A DNA stretch of 64,000 bases from Gimesia sp. (GCA_002706765.1 PAJV01000016.1:170001-234000); one strand, 5' to 3'. Shown: positions 43,472 to 52,788, counted from the first letter of the stretch. A program made the numbers and translations. The notes: a model not told the origin generated them from the letters alone.

Positions 43472-43536
43472 GCAGCCAGGCAACCCCGCGAAAGCGTCCG
43501 ATGAGGTGCAAACCTTGTCGGACGCTTTTTGTTTGT
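43472..43536 (+). terminator. Structured terminator with GNRA loop, copy 2
   Basis: GGCAACCCCGCG precedes a perfect 11-bp stem, AAAGCGTCCGA with TCGGACGCTTT. The inner stem AGGT-GCAA-ACCT has a GNRA tetraloop, followed by TTTTTGTTTG. It lies 28 bases after the peroxidase stop. On the other strand it sits just after the end of the glycosidase-like gene and may serve both. Confidence 0.85.
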
Positions 43537-43548
43537 ACGACTTTCAAA

Positions 43549-45177
43549 TCATTTCGCTCGTACATACATCGCACTGAACCGGATCTCGGTTTTCTGTTCC
43601 CCTTCAAATATCACCCGCAGCCGATAGCGTTCCGGCAACCCTGTCACCTCCGTCTGGCCATTCCAAACGAGCGGCGTCTGAAACCCGCTTGCCGTCACCA
43701 CCGCTGCCTGCGCTCCCGAATAGTCCGGCAGCGGGACCGCGTTCGCACTCAACAGTTCCACCTTCAGCCGTGCCTCGGGGCCCAGCCCTTCTGCATTCAT
43801 GAAGAACTGCTGTGGTCCGTCTCCTGTTCGGGAAATCGCTGCCGTCAGAAATTCGCTTGTCGTCACCGGCATCTGGTAGTCACCCTTGCCGGTCGTCGTA
43901 TCATCCACCCGCAGATCCGCAAACCGGTCGCGCGGCAGCGTGACAATGCCCACTCCCCCGCGTGGCGGCGAGCCCTGCCAGTTGCGTGGATCCCAGGCAC
44001 CGTAATAAACAAAAGTCTGTTCGCCGATATTCTCAAAGCCCTGCCCCTGCAGCAGGCCTCCCTGGTCCCACTCGCCGTCGGCCCCCCGTTTCAGAAACGT
44101 CCATTCATGCGCGGGCTGACGAAACCGCACGCCATCATTGCTGACGACAAAGCCCAGGTCGACGGTTACATCCTTCCATTCCTTGCCCCCATGCCAGATC
44201 CCGGAAATGCCCAGCAGCACATTCCCACGGTTCCACACGCTCACCCCTTCGTGATTCTGTTCTCCCTCGCGGCTGCGCCCCGGTCCCAGCAGGGTATGTT
44301 GTTGCGGCCGGACGAAACCCACCGTGCTCGCCTGCGACCAGGTTTTGAAGTCGGGTGAAATGAACTGCCGCACCACGCGACCATGATAGGGTCGCGACGC
44401 TGCAATCGCGTTCTGCCCGTTCACATAATACAGGCCATCCCATTTGTAGAGTCCGCCGACCGGCTCAAAATGCAGCGGAGGCAGCAGCATCTGTTCCACC
44501 TGCAGCTCGGCCTCAACCGGTTTCGCCGCGTGCAGCGTTTTCCACCGCAGACCGTCGGCACTCGCGTAGGTCGCCAGTGTTCCCAGCCGCACTTTATTTT
44601 TGGGGAACCAGACATGCGCCCCCATCTTGTACCGCTGCTCCGGATCAGGATCGTCCGGTTCGTAGAGCACCTTGACGTTCAGAATGCCCATGTGCGGCTC
44701 GACCTGCACGAGGTTGTTCTTTCGATTCCCCGCGTATTCTACCAGCCCCAGGTCCGGCTTGGTCCAGTGCACGCCATCGCGGCTCTCGGCATAAGCGACC
44801 CGCCACGGAGACGAGCGAGGCACACTCCGATCCCGCCGATCCTCACCCGCCGCCACATACCACATCCGATACACATCGCCCACGCGAATGACCGAACCAT
44901 AAAACTGCACGGCCCACGTATCCGGATCCCCGGCTCCCCCGCGTTTGACAACCGGATTCGCCGGATGCCGCTCAGGCGCCCGCATCACCAGTTTCAGATT
45001 CTGCGAAAACGGCAGCGAAACCTCATCAAAGGCAAACAGCGTCGTCGCCTGCGTCTCATCAAAATACCCGCCGCGTGCATCACCGCCGCGTTCATCACCG
45101 CCATCTTCTTCAGCAGCGAACACACCAGCCGCCCCAGCCCAGACAATCCCCGCCACCAGCAACAGACTTAAGCGCAT
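43549..45177 (-). CDS. Secreted glycosidase-like five-bladed propeller protein (GH43/GH32-like)
   Basis: This 542-residue protein starts at ATG 45177, with a GTG one codon earlier. A signal peptide (LLLVAGIVWAGAAGVFAA) is followed by an acidic spacer. Propeller-type sequence follows, with PAN...AGDPDTWAVQFYGSVIRVGD, YRMWYVAAGE, VAYAESRDGVHWTKPDLG and YKWDGLYYVNGQNA. The repeated W-x-K-P-D-L-G and MWYV patterns are those of GH32/GH43-like planctomycete proteins. The acid residues needed for catalysis cannot be confirmed by eye. The C-terminal about 120 residues form a separate beta domain. It probably binds or cleaves extracellular glycans. It converges with the peroxidase gene. Confidence 0.82.
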   Translation of the reverse strand: MRLSLLLVAGIVWAGAAGVFAAEEDGGDERGGDARGGYFDETQATTLFAFDEVSLPFSQNLKLVMRAPERHPANPVVKRGGAGDPDTWAVQFYGSVIRVGDVYRMWYVAAGEDRRDRSVPRSSPWRVAYAESRDGVHWTKPDLGLVEYAGNRKNNLVQVEPHMGILNVKVLYEPDDPDPEQRYKMGAHVWFPKNKVRLGTLATYASADGLRWKTLHAAKPVEAELQVEQMLLPPLHFEPVGGLYKWDGLYYVNGQNAIAASRPYHGRVVRQFISPDFKTWSQASTVGFVRPQQHTLLGPGRSREGEQNHEGVSVWNRGNVLLGISGIWHGGKEWKDVTVDLGFVVSNDGVRFRQPAHEWTFLKRGADGEWDQGGLLQGQGFENIGEQTFVYYGAWDPRNWQGSPPRGGVGIVTLPRDRFADLRVDDTTTGKGDYQMPVTTSEFLTAAISRTGDGPQQFFMNAEGLGPEARLKVELLSANAVPLPDYSGAQAAVVTASGFQTPLVWNGQTEVTGLPERYRLRVIFEGEQKTEIRFSAMYVRAK

Positions 45178-45402
45178 CACCCTGCCCCCCGGAAGAAAGA
45201 AAGAGATATGAGATGCATTTCAGTGTAGAGAATTGAACCGGGGAAGCAATGAAATAATTAAAGTACTTCTTTCACAGATTCAAATGAGAATCAGGATGAA
45301 CGTCTTGCTTGTCTATTATTCACTCCGGACTTCACATACTATTCTGTATTCATTTAAAACATTTTCTCAATGTGGAAATCATGATTTTAACAGAATGAAT
45401 AC

Positions 45403-45425
45403 TTTGTTTTTTGTTTTTTGTTTTT
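45403..45425 (+). repeat. Heptanucleotide T-rich repeat upstream of hypothetical gene
   Basis: G residues at 45406, 45413 and 45420 are spaced exactly seven apart within a T tract, giving three units of (G)TTTTTT. The tract ends about 25 bases before the start of the next gene. Slippage here could alter promoter or leader spacing. Confidence 0.6.
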
Positions 45426-45451
45426 AGAGTTCAACCGAGAACGTAGAACCT

Positions 45452-45997
45452 ATGCAATATCTCATCATCAATACACCTCTTGGCGAAGTCAATTTCTTCG
45501 TGTTCGGCGTCACAAAAGCCGTTTCGATTCATCTCGATTCGATCCCATTGTCTCCTGTACTTCCCCCCGGTATGTCAGTGGCAGGTTGCATTGGCATCCT
45601 GCTGAGAGTTCACTGCCATGAACCGGTTGATAATTTAATCTTCGAATGCCGCCTGCTGGAACACAAATTTACCGATCATGCGATCGACTGCGGAGAGCAT
45701 CTCTATGCACACTCCTGGGAAAATGATCGGTCTATTTTGATGATTGGTACCGAAGACGAAGAATGCCTCAACGTACGACTCCCCGAAGATCAGCAGATTT
45801 ACCCCGAATCAATCGGCAGTAGCGTAAAAGGTGTCTCAATTGAACTGCCCGAATTAGCAAAAGGCAGCGAAAACACATTTCAGATGATAGTCGCCTGGAA
45901 CGATCTCCCCGAATCGAGAGAGAGTTCCTGCTGGAACGCGGTTGATTTTAAGCATGCTGAACTGTTGAAAGAGCTCAATAAAAAAAGTGGCCCGTGA
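45452..45997 (+). CDS. Hypothetical protein
   Basis: This 181-residue soluble, acidic protein begins MQYLIINTPLGEVNFFVFGV. No signal peptide, membrane segment or known motif was recognised. It contains seven cysteines spread without a clear metal-binding pattern. It is preceded by an AT-rich intergenic segment with a T-rich heptamer repeat, and converges on the PDZ/coiled-coil gene, ending 35 bases away. It looks coding on length, isolated position and clean frame. Possibly one of the small stress- or defence-related hypothetical proteins that planctomycetes carry, but no evidence supports a function. Confidence 0.75.
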   Translation: MQYLIINTPLGEVNFFVFGVTKAVSIHLDSIPLSPVLPPGMSVAGCIGILLRVHCHEPVDNLIFECRLLEHKFTDHAIDCGEHLYAHSWENDRSILMIGTEDEECLNVRLPEDQQIYPESIGSSVKGVSIELPELAKGSENTFQMIVAWNDLPESRESSCWNAVDFKHAELLKELNKKSGP

Positions 45998-46032
45998 AGG
46001 CTGCTCATTTTTATTGATAAGGATTATTTCCC

Positions 46033-47409
46033 TTACTTATTTCTTTCGGCTTCGTACACATCCAGCACAACTTGCAATCGTTCCTTCTGTTCGGCAGTCA
46101 CTTCGAATATCTGTTCCGGACTGCTTTCGTGATGTACGGTCGCGCTGGGGGCAGAGATGATCGCGCGGAGCATGGGGATTTGATCGGGCGTCAGTGGTGC
46201 ATCTACCCAGAGCCAGCCCTGCTTATCTCGCTTTCGTCTGATTTCCTGTTCTGCCAGACTGGTTTCTTCTAATTGAAGCAGCTCTGCTTCCTTTAAACCA
46301 AGTGAGATACCATACCGAAATGCGCGAGTGACGATTTTTTTCTGTTCTGCAGTTAAGGCAGCATAATGTGACTTGATTGCTTCGCGTGCATCGTCAGTCA
46401 GTTTGAACTGATTTCGTGACAGTACAGCGCTCGGGTTCGCCAGCCGTTCTTTTCGCTGCACTAAAAGTTGGTGATTTCTTTCCGCAGCCTGGATTTTCTG
46501 ATTGATTCGCTCCATATCGGTGATCAGAGACAACCGCCGTTGATTGAGTTCCTGGTAGGCTTTGTCCCGACGACTCTGATCATACTTAAACCCCTGGTAA
46601 TCCTGCTTGTATATTGCTTCAGTCTGTTGAAATTCCTGATGTTTTTCGGTGAGCCAGTCCGCAGACTGAATCAATAATATTTCGACACGGACCGGTTCCC
46701 ATTCAGGACTTCGCAGAGAGCCCGCAAAGAACAGCCCCCGCTGATTGGGTTGCACTACTTCAGATTCAAAAACAAAGCGACCGCCGGCGGTCGTCACGAC
46801 AAAGGGACCAGATCTGGAGTGACCGGGAAGTAACTGTGCGATCCGCAAATAAAGTTTTTCGGGGCGGCCCGCTCTCTCGGTAAAATACAATTGAAAATTG
46901 TCAGGAGCATAGCGGGTTGCCGGTGCGTGCTTGTGGCTGATGCGATAGTAAGGCAGAAAGGCACCATCCAGGCTCGGGAGTTTTCTAAGCATCAGTTTGA
47001 GAGCCGCTGCATCAGAAATGGGTTCCATGATAATCGAAATCTGATCCCACTTGTCATCCACGCGGCGGATAATCCCCAGTATCAATTGATCTCGATTGGT
47101 GATCACGCTCAGTTTCTGATCGGCTGCGTTGGGGGACCGCAGATAGCTGCCGTTAATCACGCGGATCAGATCATTTTCTTTGAGACCGGCCAGAGAAGCA
47201 CGCGAGTTCGATTCGACCAGTTTCACGATCACCGCAGTCTCTGTACGAGGGGGAAAATCCGGAATCTCTGCATTTGCCTCACGGAGCGTTTTTTTATATT
47301 CAAAGACGGTAACAGTCTCAAAACCCATCTCATATTTTTTAGACGGAAACTCTGCCTGAACCGGATGTGAACCGATCAGCAACACAGCAACCGATATCAG
47401 TACTCTCAT
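46033..47409 (-). CDS. Secreted PDZ-domain protein with coiled coil
   Basis: This 458-residue protein starts at ATG 47409 (a TTG lies one codon earlier). A signal peptide (VLISVAVLLIGSHPVQA) is followed by a PDZ domain (about 50-120, with ESNSRASLAGLKENDLIRVI). A central beta region holds FFAGSLRSPEWEPVRVEI. A coiled coil (about 255-330, RRDKAYQELNQRRLSL) precedes a helical C-terminus containing two similar blocks: LTAEQKKIVTRAFRYGISLG and VTAEQKERLQVVLDVYEAER. The repeated (V/L)TAEQK pattern suggests a Spy-like or degradation-related helical module. No protease triad is seen, so it is not a full HtrA. Probably a periplasmic or surface scaffold of unknown role. Confidence 0.82.
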   Translation of the reverse strand: MRVLISVAVLLIGSHPVQAEFPSKKYEMGFETVTVFEYKKTLREANAEIPDFPPRTETAVIVKLVESNSRASLAGLKENDLIRVINGSYLRSPNAADQKLSVITNRDQLILGIIRRVDDKWDQISIIMEPISDAAALKLMLRKLPSLDGAFLPYYRISHKHAPATRYAPDNFQLYFTERAGRPEKLYLRIAQLLPGHSRSGPFVVTTAGGRFVFESEVVQPNQRGLFFAGSLRSPEWEPVRVEILLIQSADWLTEKHQEFQQTEAIYKQDYQGFKYDQSRRDKAYQELNQRRLSLITDMERINQKIQAAERNHQLLVQRKERLANPSAVLSRNQFKLTDDAREAIKSHYAALTAEQKKIVTRAFRYGISLGLKEAELLQLEETSLAEQEIRRKRDKQGWLWVDAPLTPDQIPMLRAIISAPSATVHHESSPEQIFEVTAEQKERLQVVLDVYEAERNK

Positions 47410-47490
47410 CAACCTGGCCCTTTATCAAATACGTCACATCAAAACATGGGTTCACCATAGAGACAAACAGGCACACATTCAAGTTGACCC

Positions 47491-47524
47491 ATAAAAAAAG
47501 ACAGCCCCGAAGGGCTGCCTGTCT
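47491..47524 (-). terminator. Rho-independent terminator of glgC
   Basis: On the minus strand AGACAGGCAGCCC pairs with GGGCTGTCT around TTCGG (one bulge), and continues into seven T. It lies about 30 bases after the glgC stop. Confidence 0.9.
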
Positions 47525-47551
47525 GATTGATCTATAAAGTTGATTGAGCTC

Positions 47552-48835
47552 TTACAACTTCCACCCATCCGCGAGGACGGTGCCTTTCGGCACCACGATA
47601 ATGCCGTCGCGGATCAGGACGTCGGTGTGGTCGAAGTCCTGTTCGGTGTGGCCGTTGGGTTCGATGCGGGCGTTTTTGCCGACGCGGCAGTTTTTGTCTA
47701 CGATCGCGCCGTCAATGTACGCGCCGTCGCCGATGCCGATTGCCGGGCGGTCGTCGTTTTCCAGGGTCTCTTTGCATTCGTCCTGGTAGTAGTCGGCTCC
47801 CATGATGACCGAGTTGCGAATCGTCACATTCTTGCCAATTCGGCACCGCAGGCCGATCACACTGTTTTCAATCACCGCCCCTTCGTCGATTTCACAGCCG
47901 TCGGCAATCAGGCTGCGCTTGATCGTCACGCCTTCACAACGCGTCGGGGGTAAAAAGCGAGGACGTGAATAGATGGGGGATTTCTCAACCACAAAATCGA
48001 AAGGCGGATCGGGATGCGCCAGCGCCAGGTTCGCTTCGTAGAAGGAACGGATCGTGCCGATATCTTCCCAGTAACCGTCGAACAGATGCGCGTGGACCTT
48101 GTGCGTGCGAATCGACATCGGAAAGATTTCCTTGCCGAAATCTTCGTAGCTGGTCTTCTTTAACAGATCGACGAGCAGATCGCGGTTGAACAGATAGATG
48201 CCCATGCTGGCCAGGCAGTCGCGGCCCCGGCTTTCGATTCCCTGCTGATCGATCCACTCGGGAGACGTACGCACCATTTTCAATTCTTCTTCGGTCTGCG
48301 GTTTTTCCAGGAAACCTTTGACGCGACCGGTGTCATCCACCCGCATGATCCCGAACGCGCCCGCCTGTTCGCTGGAGAGCGGAACGGTCGCGATGGAGAC
48401 GTCGGCTTTGGACTCGATATGGTTGGCCAGCATTTCTGCATAGTCCATCCGGTACAGCTGATCGCCGGAAAGAATCAGCACGTAGTCGATGTCCGACTGC
48501 TCAATACAGCGAATGTTCTTACGGACGGCGTCTGCGGTTCCCTGGTACCAGTCGATCCCTTCCATCGTCTGCTGGGCCGCCAGGATTTCCACAAAGCCGC
48601 CCCCGAAGGAATCGAACTTGTAGGTCTGACGAATGTGCCGATGCAGACTGACCGAGTTGAACTGCGTCAGCAGATAGATGCGGCTCAGTTCGCTGTTGAT
48701 GCAGTTGGAAATAGGAATGTCAATCAGGCGATACTTGCCCGCCAGCGGAACGGCTGGTTTCGAGCGCAGCTGAGTGAGGGGAAACAGGCGCGTTCCCTTG
48801 CCTCCGCCAAGGATAAGGCTGACAACATTTTTCAT
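47552..48835 (-). CDS. glgC: Glucose-1-phosphate adenylyltransferase
   Basis: This 427-residue enzyme makes ADP-glucose from ATP and glucose-1-phosphate for glycogen synthesis. The start at ATG 48835 gives the canonical N-terminus MKNVVSLILGGGKGTRLFPL; the open frame begins ten codons earlier. Motifs are SKPAVPLAGKYRLIDIPIS (about 25-43), ILSGDQLYRMDYAEML and HLFDGYWEDIGTIRSFYEAN. A C-terminal left-handed beta-helix (about 300-420) contains NSVIMGADYYQ. Length matches bacterial GlgC/plant AGPase small subunits. The N-terminal fructose-bisphosphate-sensing lysine region is present. No other glycogen gene is adjacent, and the gene has its own terminator. Confidence 0.95.
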   Translation of the reverse strand: MKNVVSLILGGGKGTRLFPLTQLRSKPAVPLAGKYRLIDIPISNCINSELSRIYLLTQFNSVSLHRHIRQTYKFDSFGGGFVEILAAQQTMEGIDWYQGTADAVRKNIRCIEQSDIDYVLILSGDQLYRMDYAEMLANHIESKADVSIATVPLSSEQAGAFGIMRVDDTGRVKGFLEKPQTEEELKMVRTSPEWIDQQGIESRGRDCLASMGIYLFNRDLLVDLLKKTSYEDFGKEIFPMSIRTHKVHAHLFDGYWEDIGTIRSFYEANLALAHPDPPFDFVVEKSPIYSRPRFLPPTRCEGVTIKRSLIADGCEIDEGAVIENSVIGLRCRIGKNVTIRNSVIMGADYYQDECKETLENDDRPAIGIGDGAYIDGAIVDKNCRVGKNARIEPNGHTEQDFDHTDVLIRDGIIVVPKGTVLADGWKL

Positions 48836-49154
48836 AGAGCGATCCGATTCTAGTGCAAACAGCACCTTATAGCGTGAGTTCGTACACTTTTGTTAGCAAA
48901 CTTAATGATCAGCTTGCTTATTGATGACGTTCTTTTTTATATCTTTCATGTTACTCAGATTGCGGCACGTAAGCCAGTTGATAATGCGATGTACTGCGCC
49001 GGTCGGACAAATTTTCCGATCGATTTCAAATCTGTATTGATCAGGCAGATTAGGAGAAACTCAGGCTGTGATCTGCTTAAACAGACCGTTAAGATAGTAT
49101 CAATTCTTCTTCATTCATTACTTCCCGCCAGCCGTCTCGCCGAGGGGTGTCATC
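48836..49154. other. Intergenic region between divergent glgC and PVC cytochrome genes
   Basis: This region of about 320 bases holds promoters for both divergent genes by position. A 92-codon plus-strand frame (48890-49168) overlaps the PVC gene start in another frame and has no ribosome binding site. No further structure was recognised. Confidence 0.5.
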
Positions 49155-52100
49155 TTGTCGCACGTTAACTGTCCGAATTTATCACTGCTGCTGCGTTCTG
49201 TGTTCGTGGTCTCCGTTGTCTGCTTCTCCTCACTTTTACCTCGACTGGCGTTTAGTGAAACACCCTATACGCCTGCCATCGCGGAGGCTTCCAAAGAAGG
49301 GGAACAGGCAATCCAGGGCTTCCGTGTTCCCGAGGGAATGCAGGTCAGCCTGTTTGCCGCCGAACCGCTGCTGGCCAATCCGGTTGCCTTCTGCATCGAT
49401 GAACAGGGCCGGTTTTATGTTGCCGAAACGTATCGCCAGGGAAAAGGGGTGGAAGACAACCGCAGTCACATGAACTGGCTGCATGACGACCTCGCAGCCG
49501 AAACGATTGCAGATCGGCTGGCTTACTTCCGGAAACATCTCAAAGACAAAGTCAGCGATTATGCACTCGAGCACGACCGGATTCGCCTGGTGGAAGACCG
49601 CGATGGCGACGGCATAGCCGACCATGCGAGCGTGTTTGCGGATGGTTTCAATAATATCGAAGATGGAACCGGCGCCGGTGTGCTGGCGCGGGGCGGTTAT
49701 GTCTATTACACCTGCATCCCCCATGTCTGGAAACTGAGCGATACTGCCAATGAAGGCAAAGCGACCCTGCGGGAGAAACTGAGCAGCGGCTACGGCATTC
49801 GCGTCGCTTTTCGCGGGCACGACCTGCACGGCCTGCAACTGGGCCCCGACGGACGCCTGTACTTCAGCATCGGCGATCGCGGGTACAATGTCACCACCAA
49901 GGAAGGCAAGCACCTGTTCCGCCCGGATACGGGAGCCGTCTTCCGCTGTAACCTGGATGGTACCGAGCTGGAAGAATTCGCTTACGGTCTGCGCAATCCT
50001 CAGGAACTGGCGTTCGACAATTATGGCAATCTCTTCACCGGCGATAACAACTCGGACAGTGGCGACAAAGCCCGCTGGGTGTATGTGGTCGAAGGGGGCG
50101 ATACCGGCTGGCGGATGTATTATCAGTACCTCAGCGACCGCGGACCATTCAACCGGGAAAAGATCTGGCATCCCGCCCATGCGGGTCAGCCGGCGTACAT
50201 GGTCCCCCCGATTGTCAACCTTGCGGACGGCCCTTCCGGCCTCACCCATTATCCCGGCGTAGGCCTGTCTGACCGCTACAAAGATCACTTCTTCCTTGCC
50301 GACTTTCGGGGTACCCCCTCACAGAGCGGCATTCGATCCTTCGCCGTCCAACCCAAAGGGGCGTCGTTTGAACTGACCGACTCGCATGAATTCATCTGGC
50401 AGATCCTGGCAACCGACCTGGATTTCGGCTATGACGGCAGCCTGTATGTCAGCGACTGGGTGAACGGCTGGAGCGGTCTGGGCAAAGGTCGCATCTATGA
50501 ATTTACCGATCCCGAACACGCCAAAGCCGCTCGGGCAGCGCACTCGGCAGAACTGATGAAACAGGGTTTCTCCGAACGTTCGACAGAAGAACTGACGCAA
50601 CTGCTGGCCCACGTCGATCAGCGGATTCGCATGGAAGCCCAGTTCGCGCTCGTCGACCAGAATGCATTAGACGCCCTGCAGCAAGTCGCGCTGACATCGC
50701 AGGATCAGTTTGCCCGCCTGCATGCGATCTGGGGCATTGGCCAGCTGGGTCGCAAAACCAGCTCAGCAGTCGCCGGCATTCAGAGTCTGCTGCACGACAG
50801 TGACAGCGAAGTTCAAAGCCAGGCCGCCAAAGTCATCGGCGAAGCCGGGTTCACCGCTGCCGCGCCCGCGTTAATCGAACTGCTCAAAAACCCGAATGCC
50901 CGCGTGCAGTACTTCGCTGCCGTCGCGCTCGGGAAGCTGCAGGAACCAGCGGCGGTCGCCGGGCTGTTCGAACTGCTCACACAAAATAACAATGCGGACC
51001 CTATGCTGCGTCACGCGGCGATCCTGGCGTTGAGCCGCATCGGAAACACCGACGCGCTGATTGCCGCCGCGAATCATGAGTCTGCCGCCGTGCGTCTGGC
51101 AGCGGTGGTCGCTTTGCGTCGATTGCAGCGAAAAGAGGTCGGCCTGTTTCTGCAGGACGCTGACCCGCTGGTTGTTCTGGAAGCGGCCCGCGCTATCAAC
51201 GATGAGCCGATCCCGGACGCAGTCGCTGATCTGGCCGCGGTTGAGATTACAGCCGACATGCCTGATGCCCTGCTGCGACGTGTGCTGAATGCCAATTTCC
51301 GCAGGGGAACCGCCGAGAACGCGGCCACGGTCGCCAGGATTGCTGCCGACAGTAACGTCCCCGAAGCACTACGTCTGGAAGCGATTGAAGAACTCAACCA
51401 GTGGAACGATCCTTCGCCCCTGGATCGCGTGCTGGGTCGCTGGCAGCCGCTTGAGAATCGTTCGCCGATTGAACTGACGGGCATCGTCGGTCCCATCGTG
51501 CCCGACCTGTTTCAGAGCTCCGAAAAGATCAAGGAAGCCGGCACCGGACTCGCTGCGAAGTACGGCATCAAAGCAGCAGCGCCCCAACTGGCGGAAATGG
51601 TGGTCGATACGAAACGTCCTGTCGATGTGCGGGTCGCTTCGCTGAATGCCCTCAATAAACTCGGCTACGCCAGTATTGCGGATGTCGCCAGGACCGCCAT
51701 CAAAGATCAACAGCCGGCGCTCCGCGTCACCGGCCGCAATGTCCTGGCGAAACACGATCCCCCGGCAGCGTTACCCGCGCTCGAACAGGCGATTCAACAG
51801 GGAACCACCGTCGAGAAACAGGGCGCCCTTGCCACCCTCGCGGAGATGCCATTGCCGGCGGCGACCGAGGTACTGATTCGCTGGATGCAGCAACTGGTTC
51901 AGCAGCAGGTTCCCGCGGAAATTCAGCTCGACCTGCTCAAAGCCGCGAAAGCGAAACAGTCACCCGAACTGGATCAGCTGATTGCCAGGTTTAATGCAAC
52001 ACGTCCCCAGGATGACCCGATTGGCGGTTACCTGGAAACCCTGTCGGGCGGCAATGCGGAGCGGGGGCGTGAAATCTTTTATGGTCGCAGCGATACATCG

Positions 52101-52508
52101 TGCCGTCGCTGTCATATGATCAGAAATAACGGAGGCGAAGTCGGCCCGGACCTCTCAGGAATTGGGATCGACAAAGACCGCCGTTATCTGCTGGAAGCCA
52201 TTGTCGCCCCCAATAAAGCGATCGCCAAAGGATTCGAAACGGCAGTGCTGGCGATGCTGGACGGAAAAGTTCTGGTCGGCATCATTCGCAAAGAGACCGA
52301 TACCGAACTGGAGCTGATGGACGCCAAAGGGACCGTGATTCGAGTCGTCAAAGCGGACATCGACGAACGGGCTTCAGGGAAATCGGCGATGCCGGAAGAG
52401 ATTGTCAAACAGCTCAGCAAAGACGATCTGCGGGATCTGGTGGAATACCTCAGCCAGCAGAAGCAGAAACAGAAACAGAAAGCCACGTCTACCAAACATG
52501 AAAGATAA
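49155..52508 (+). CDS. PVC-type haem-binding protein: beta-propeller, HEAT repeats, CxxCH cytochrome
   Basis: This 1117-residue secreted protein starts at TTG with GAGGGG upstream. A signal peptide (SLLLRSVFVVSVVCFSSLL) is followed by a membrane-bound-dehydrogenase-like propeller (about 45-450). That part has VAFCIDEQGRFYVAETY, EDRDGDGIADHASVFADGFN and FRGHDLHGLQLGPDGRLYF. HEAT/PBS-lyase-like helical repeats follow (about 480-940, for example SEVQSQAAKVIGEAGFTAAA). The C-terminal cytochrome c domain (about 960-1110) has CRRCH in SDTSCRRCHMIRNNGGEVG. This composition is specific to Planctomycetes-Verrucomicrobia, where many paralogues occur. It is thought to be a periplasmic electron-transfer or sugar-oxidising enzyme, but none is well characterised. 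It is monocistronic. Confidence 0.93.
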   Translation: MSHVNCPNLSLLLRSVFVVSVVCFSSLLPRLAFSETPYTPAIAEASKEGEQAIQGFRVPEGMQVSLFAAEPLLANPVAFCIDEQGRFYVAETYRQGKGVEDNRSHMNWLHDDLAAETIADRLAYFRKHLKDKVSDYALEHDRIRLVEDRDGDGIADHASVFADGFNNIEDGTGAGVLARGGYVYYTCIPHVWKLSDTANEGKATLREKLSSGYGIRVAFRGHDLHGLQLGPDGRLYFSIGDRGYNVTTKEGKHLFRPDTGAVFRCNLDGTELEEFAYGLRNPQELAFDNYGNLFTGDNNSDSGDKARWVYVVEGGDTGWRMYYQYLSDRGPFNREKIWHPAHAGQPAYMVPPIVNLADGPSGLTHYPGVGLSDRYKDHFFLADFRGTPSQSGIRSFAVQPKGASFELTDSHEFIWQILATDLDFGYDGSLYVSDWVNGWSGLGKGRIYEFTDPEHAKAARAAHSAELMKQGFSERSTEELTQLLAHVDQRIRMEAQFALVDQNALDALQQVALTSQDQFARLHAIWGIGQLGRKTSSAVAGIQSLLHDSDSEVQSQAAKVIGEAGFTAAAPALIELLKNPNARVQYFAAVALGKLQEPAAVAGLFELLTQNNNADPMLRHAAILALSRIGNTDALIAAANHESAAVRLAAVVALRRLQRKEVGLFLQDADPLVVLEAARAINDEPIPDAVADLAAVEITADMPDALLRRVLNANFRRGTAENAATVARIAADSNVPEALRLEAIEELNQWNDPSPLDRVLGRWQPLENRSPIELTGIVGPIVPDLFQSSEKIKEAGTGLAAKYGIKAAAPQLAEMVVDTKRPVDVRVASLNALNKLGYASIADVARTAIKDQQPALRVTGRNVLAKHDPPAALPALEQAIQQGTTVEKQGALATLAEMPLPAATEVLIRWMQQLVQQQVPAEIQLDLLKAAKAKQSPELDQLIARFNATRPQDDPIGGYLETLSGGNAERGREIFYGRSDTSCRRCHMIRNNGGEVGPDLSGIGIDKDRRYLLEAIVAPNKAIAKGFETAVLAMLDGKVLVGIIRKETDTELELMDAKGTVIRVVKADIDERASGKSAMPEEIVKQLSKDDLRDLVEYLSQQKQKQKQKATSTKHER

Positions 52509-52652
52509 GTGACCGTTGTTGTAACGGATCATTAATTATAGAATCGCCTCCTTGTTTTGGGTGGACGAGCCGAGTAAAATGAGGGCATAAGCAAACAGAG
52601 AAACAACCTCTGTCATGTTGATTCAAAATCGTGAGTTGACCCTACAAATATT

Positions 52653-52759
52653 AAACTGGGGACCCACGAGATTCGGCTGCGTGTATATCCGGTATATCCG
52701 GCTCACACAACCCGAGTTATCAGGTCCCCACTTTGCAATCACGGGTTCTAATATACCCG
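52653..52759 (+). promoter_or_regulatory. Structured leader of rarA with two hairpins and a tandem 9-mer
   Basis: The arm AAACTGGGGACC (52653-52664) pairs with GGTCCCCACTTT (52723-52734) with one mismatch. Inside are a short pair GTGT/ACAC and a perfect tandem repeat of TATATCCGG (52684-52701). A second hairpin, CGGGT/ACCCG, lies at 52742-52759. The Shine-Dalgarno GGAGG follows at about 52776. It could be a cis-regulatory RNA or an operator; the mechanism is unknown. Confidence 0.45.
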
Positions 52760-52788
52760 CGTATGAATCACTTGGCGGAGGTTTTTTT

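Noticed and set aside
49236-50288. 350-codon minus-strand frame opposite the PVC cytochrome protein
   Set aside because: Antisense shadow of the propeller domain, without ribosome binding site.
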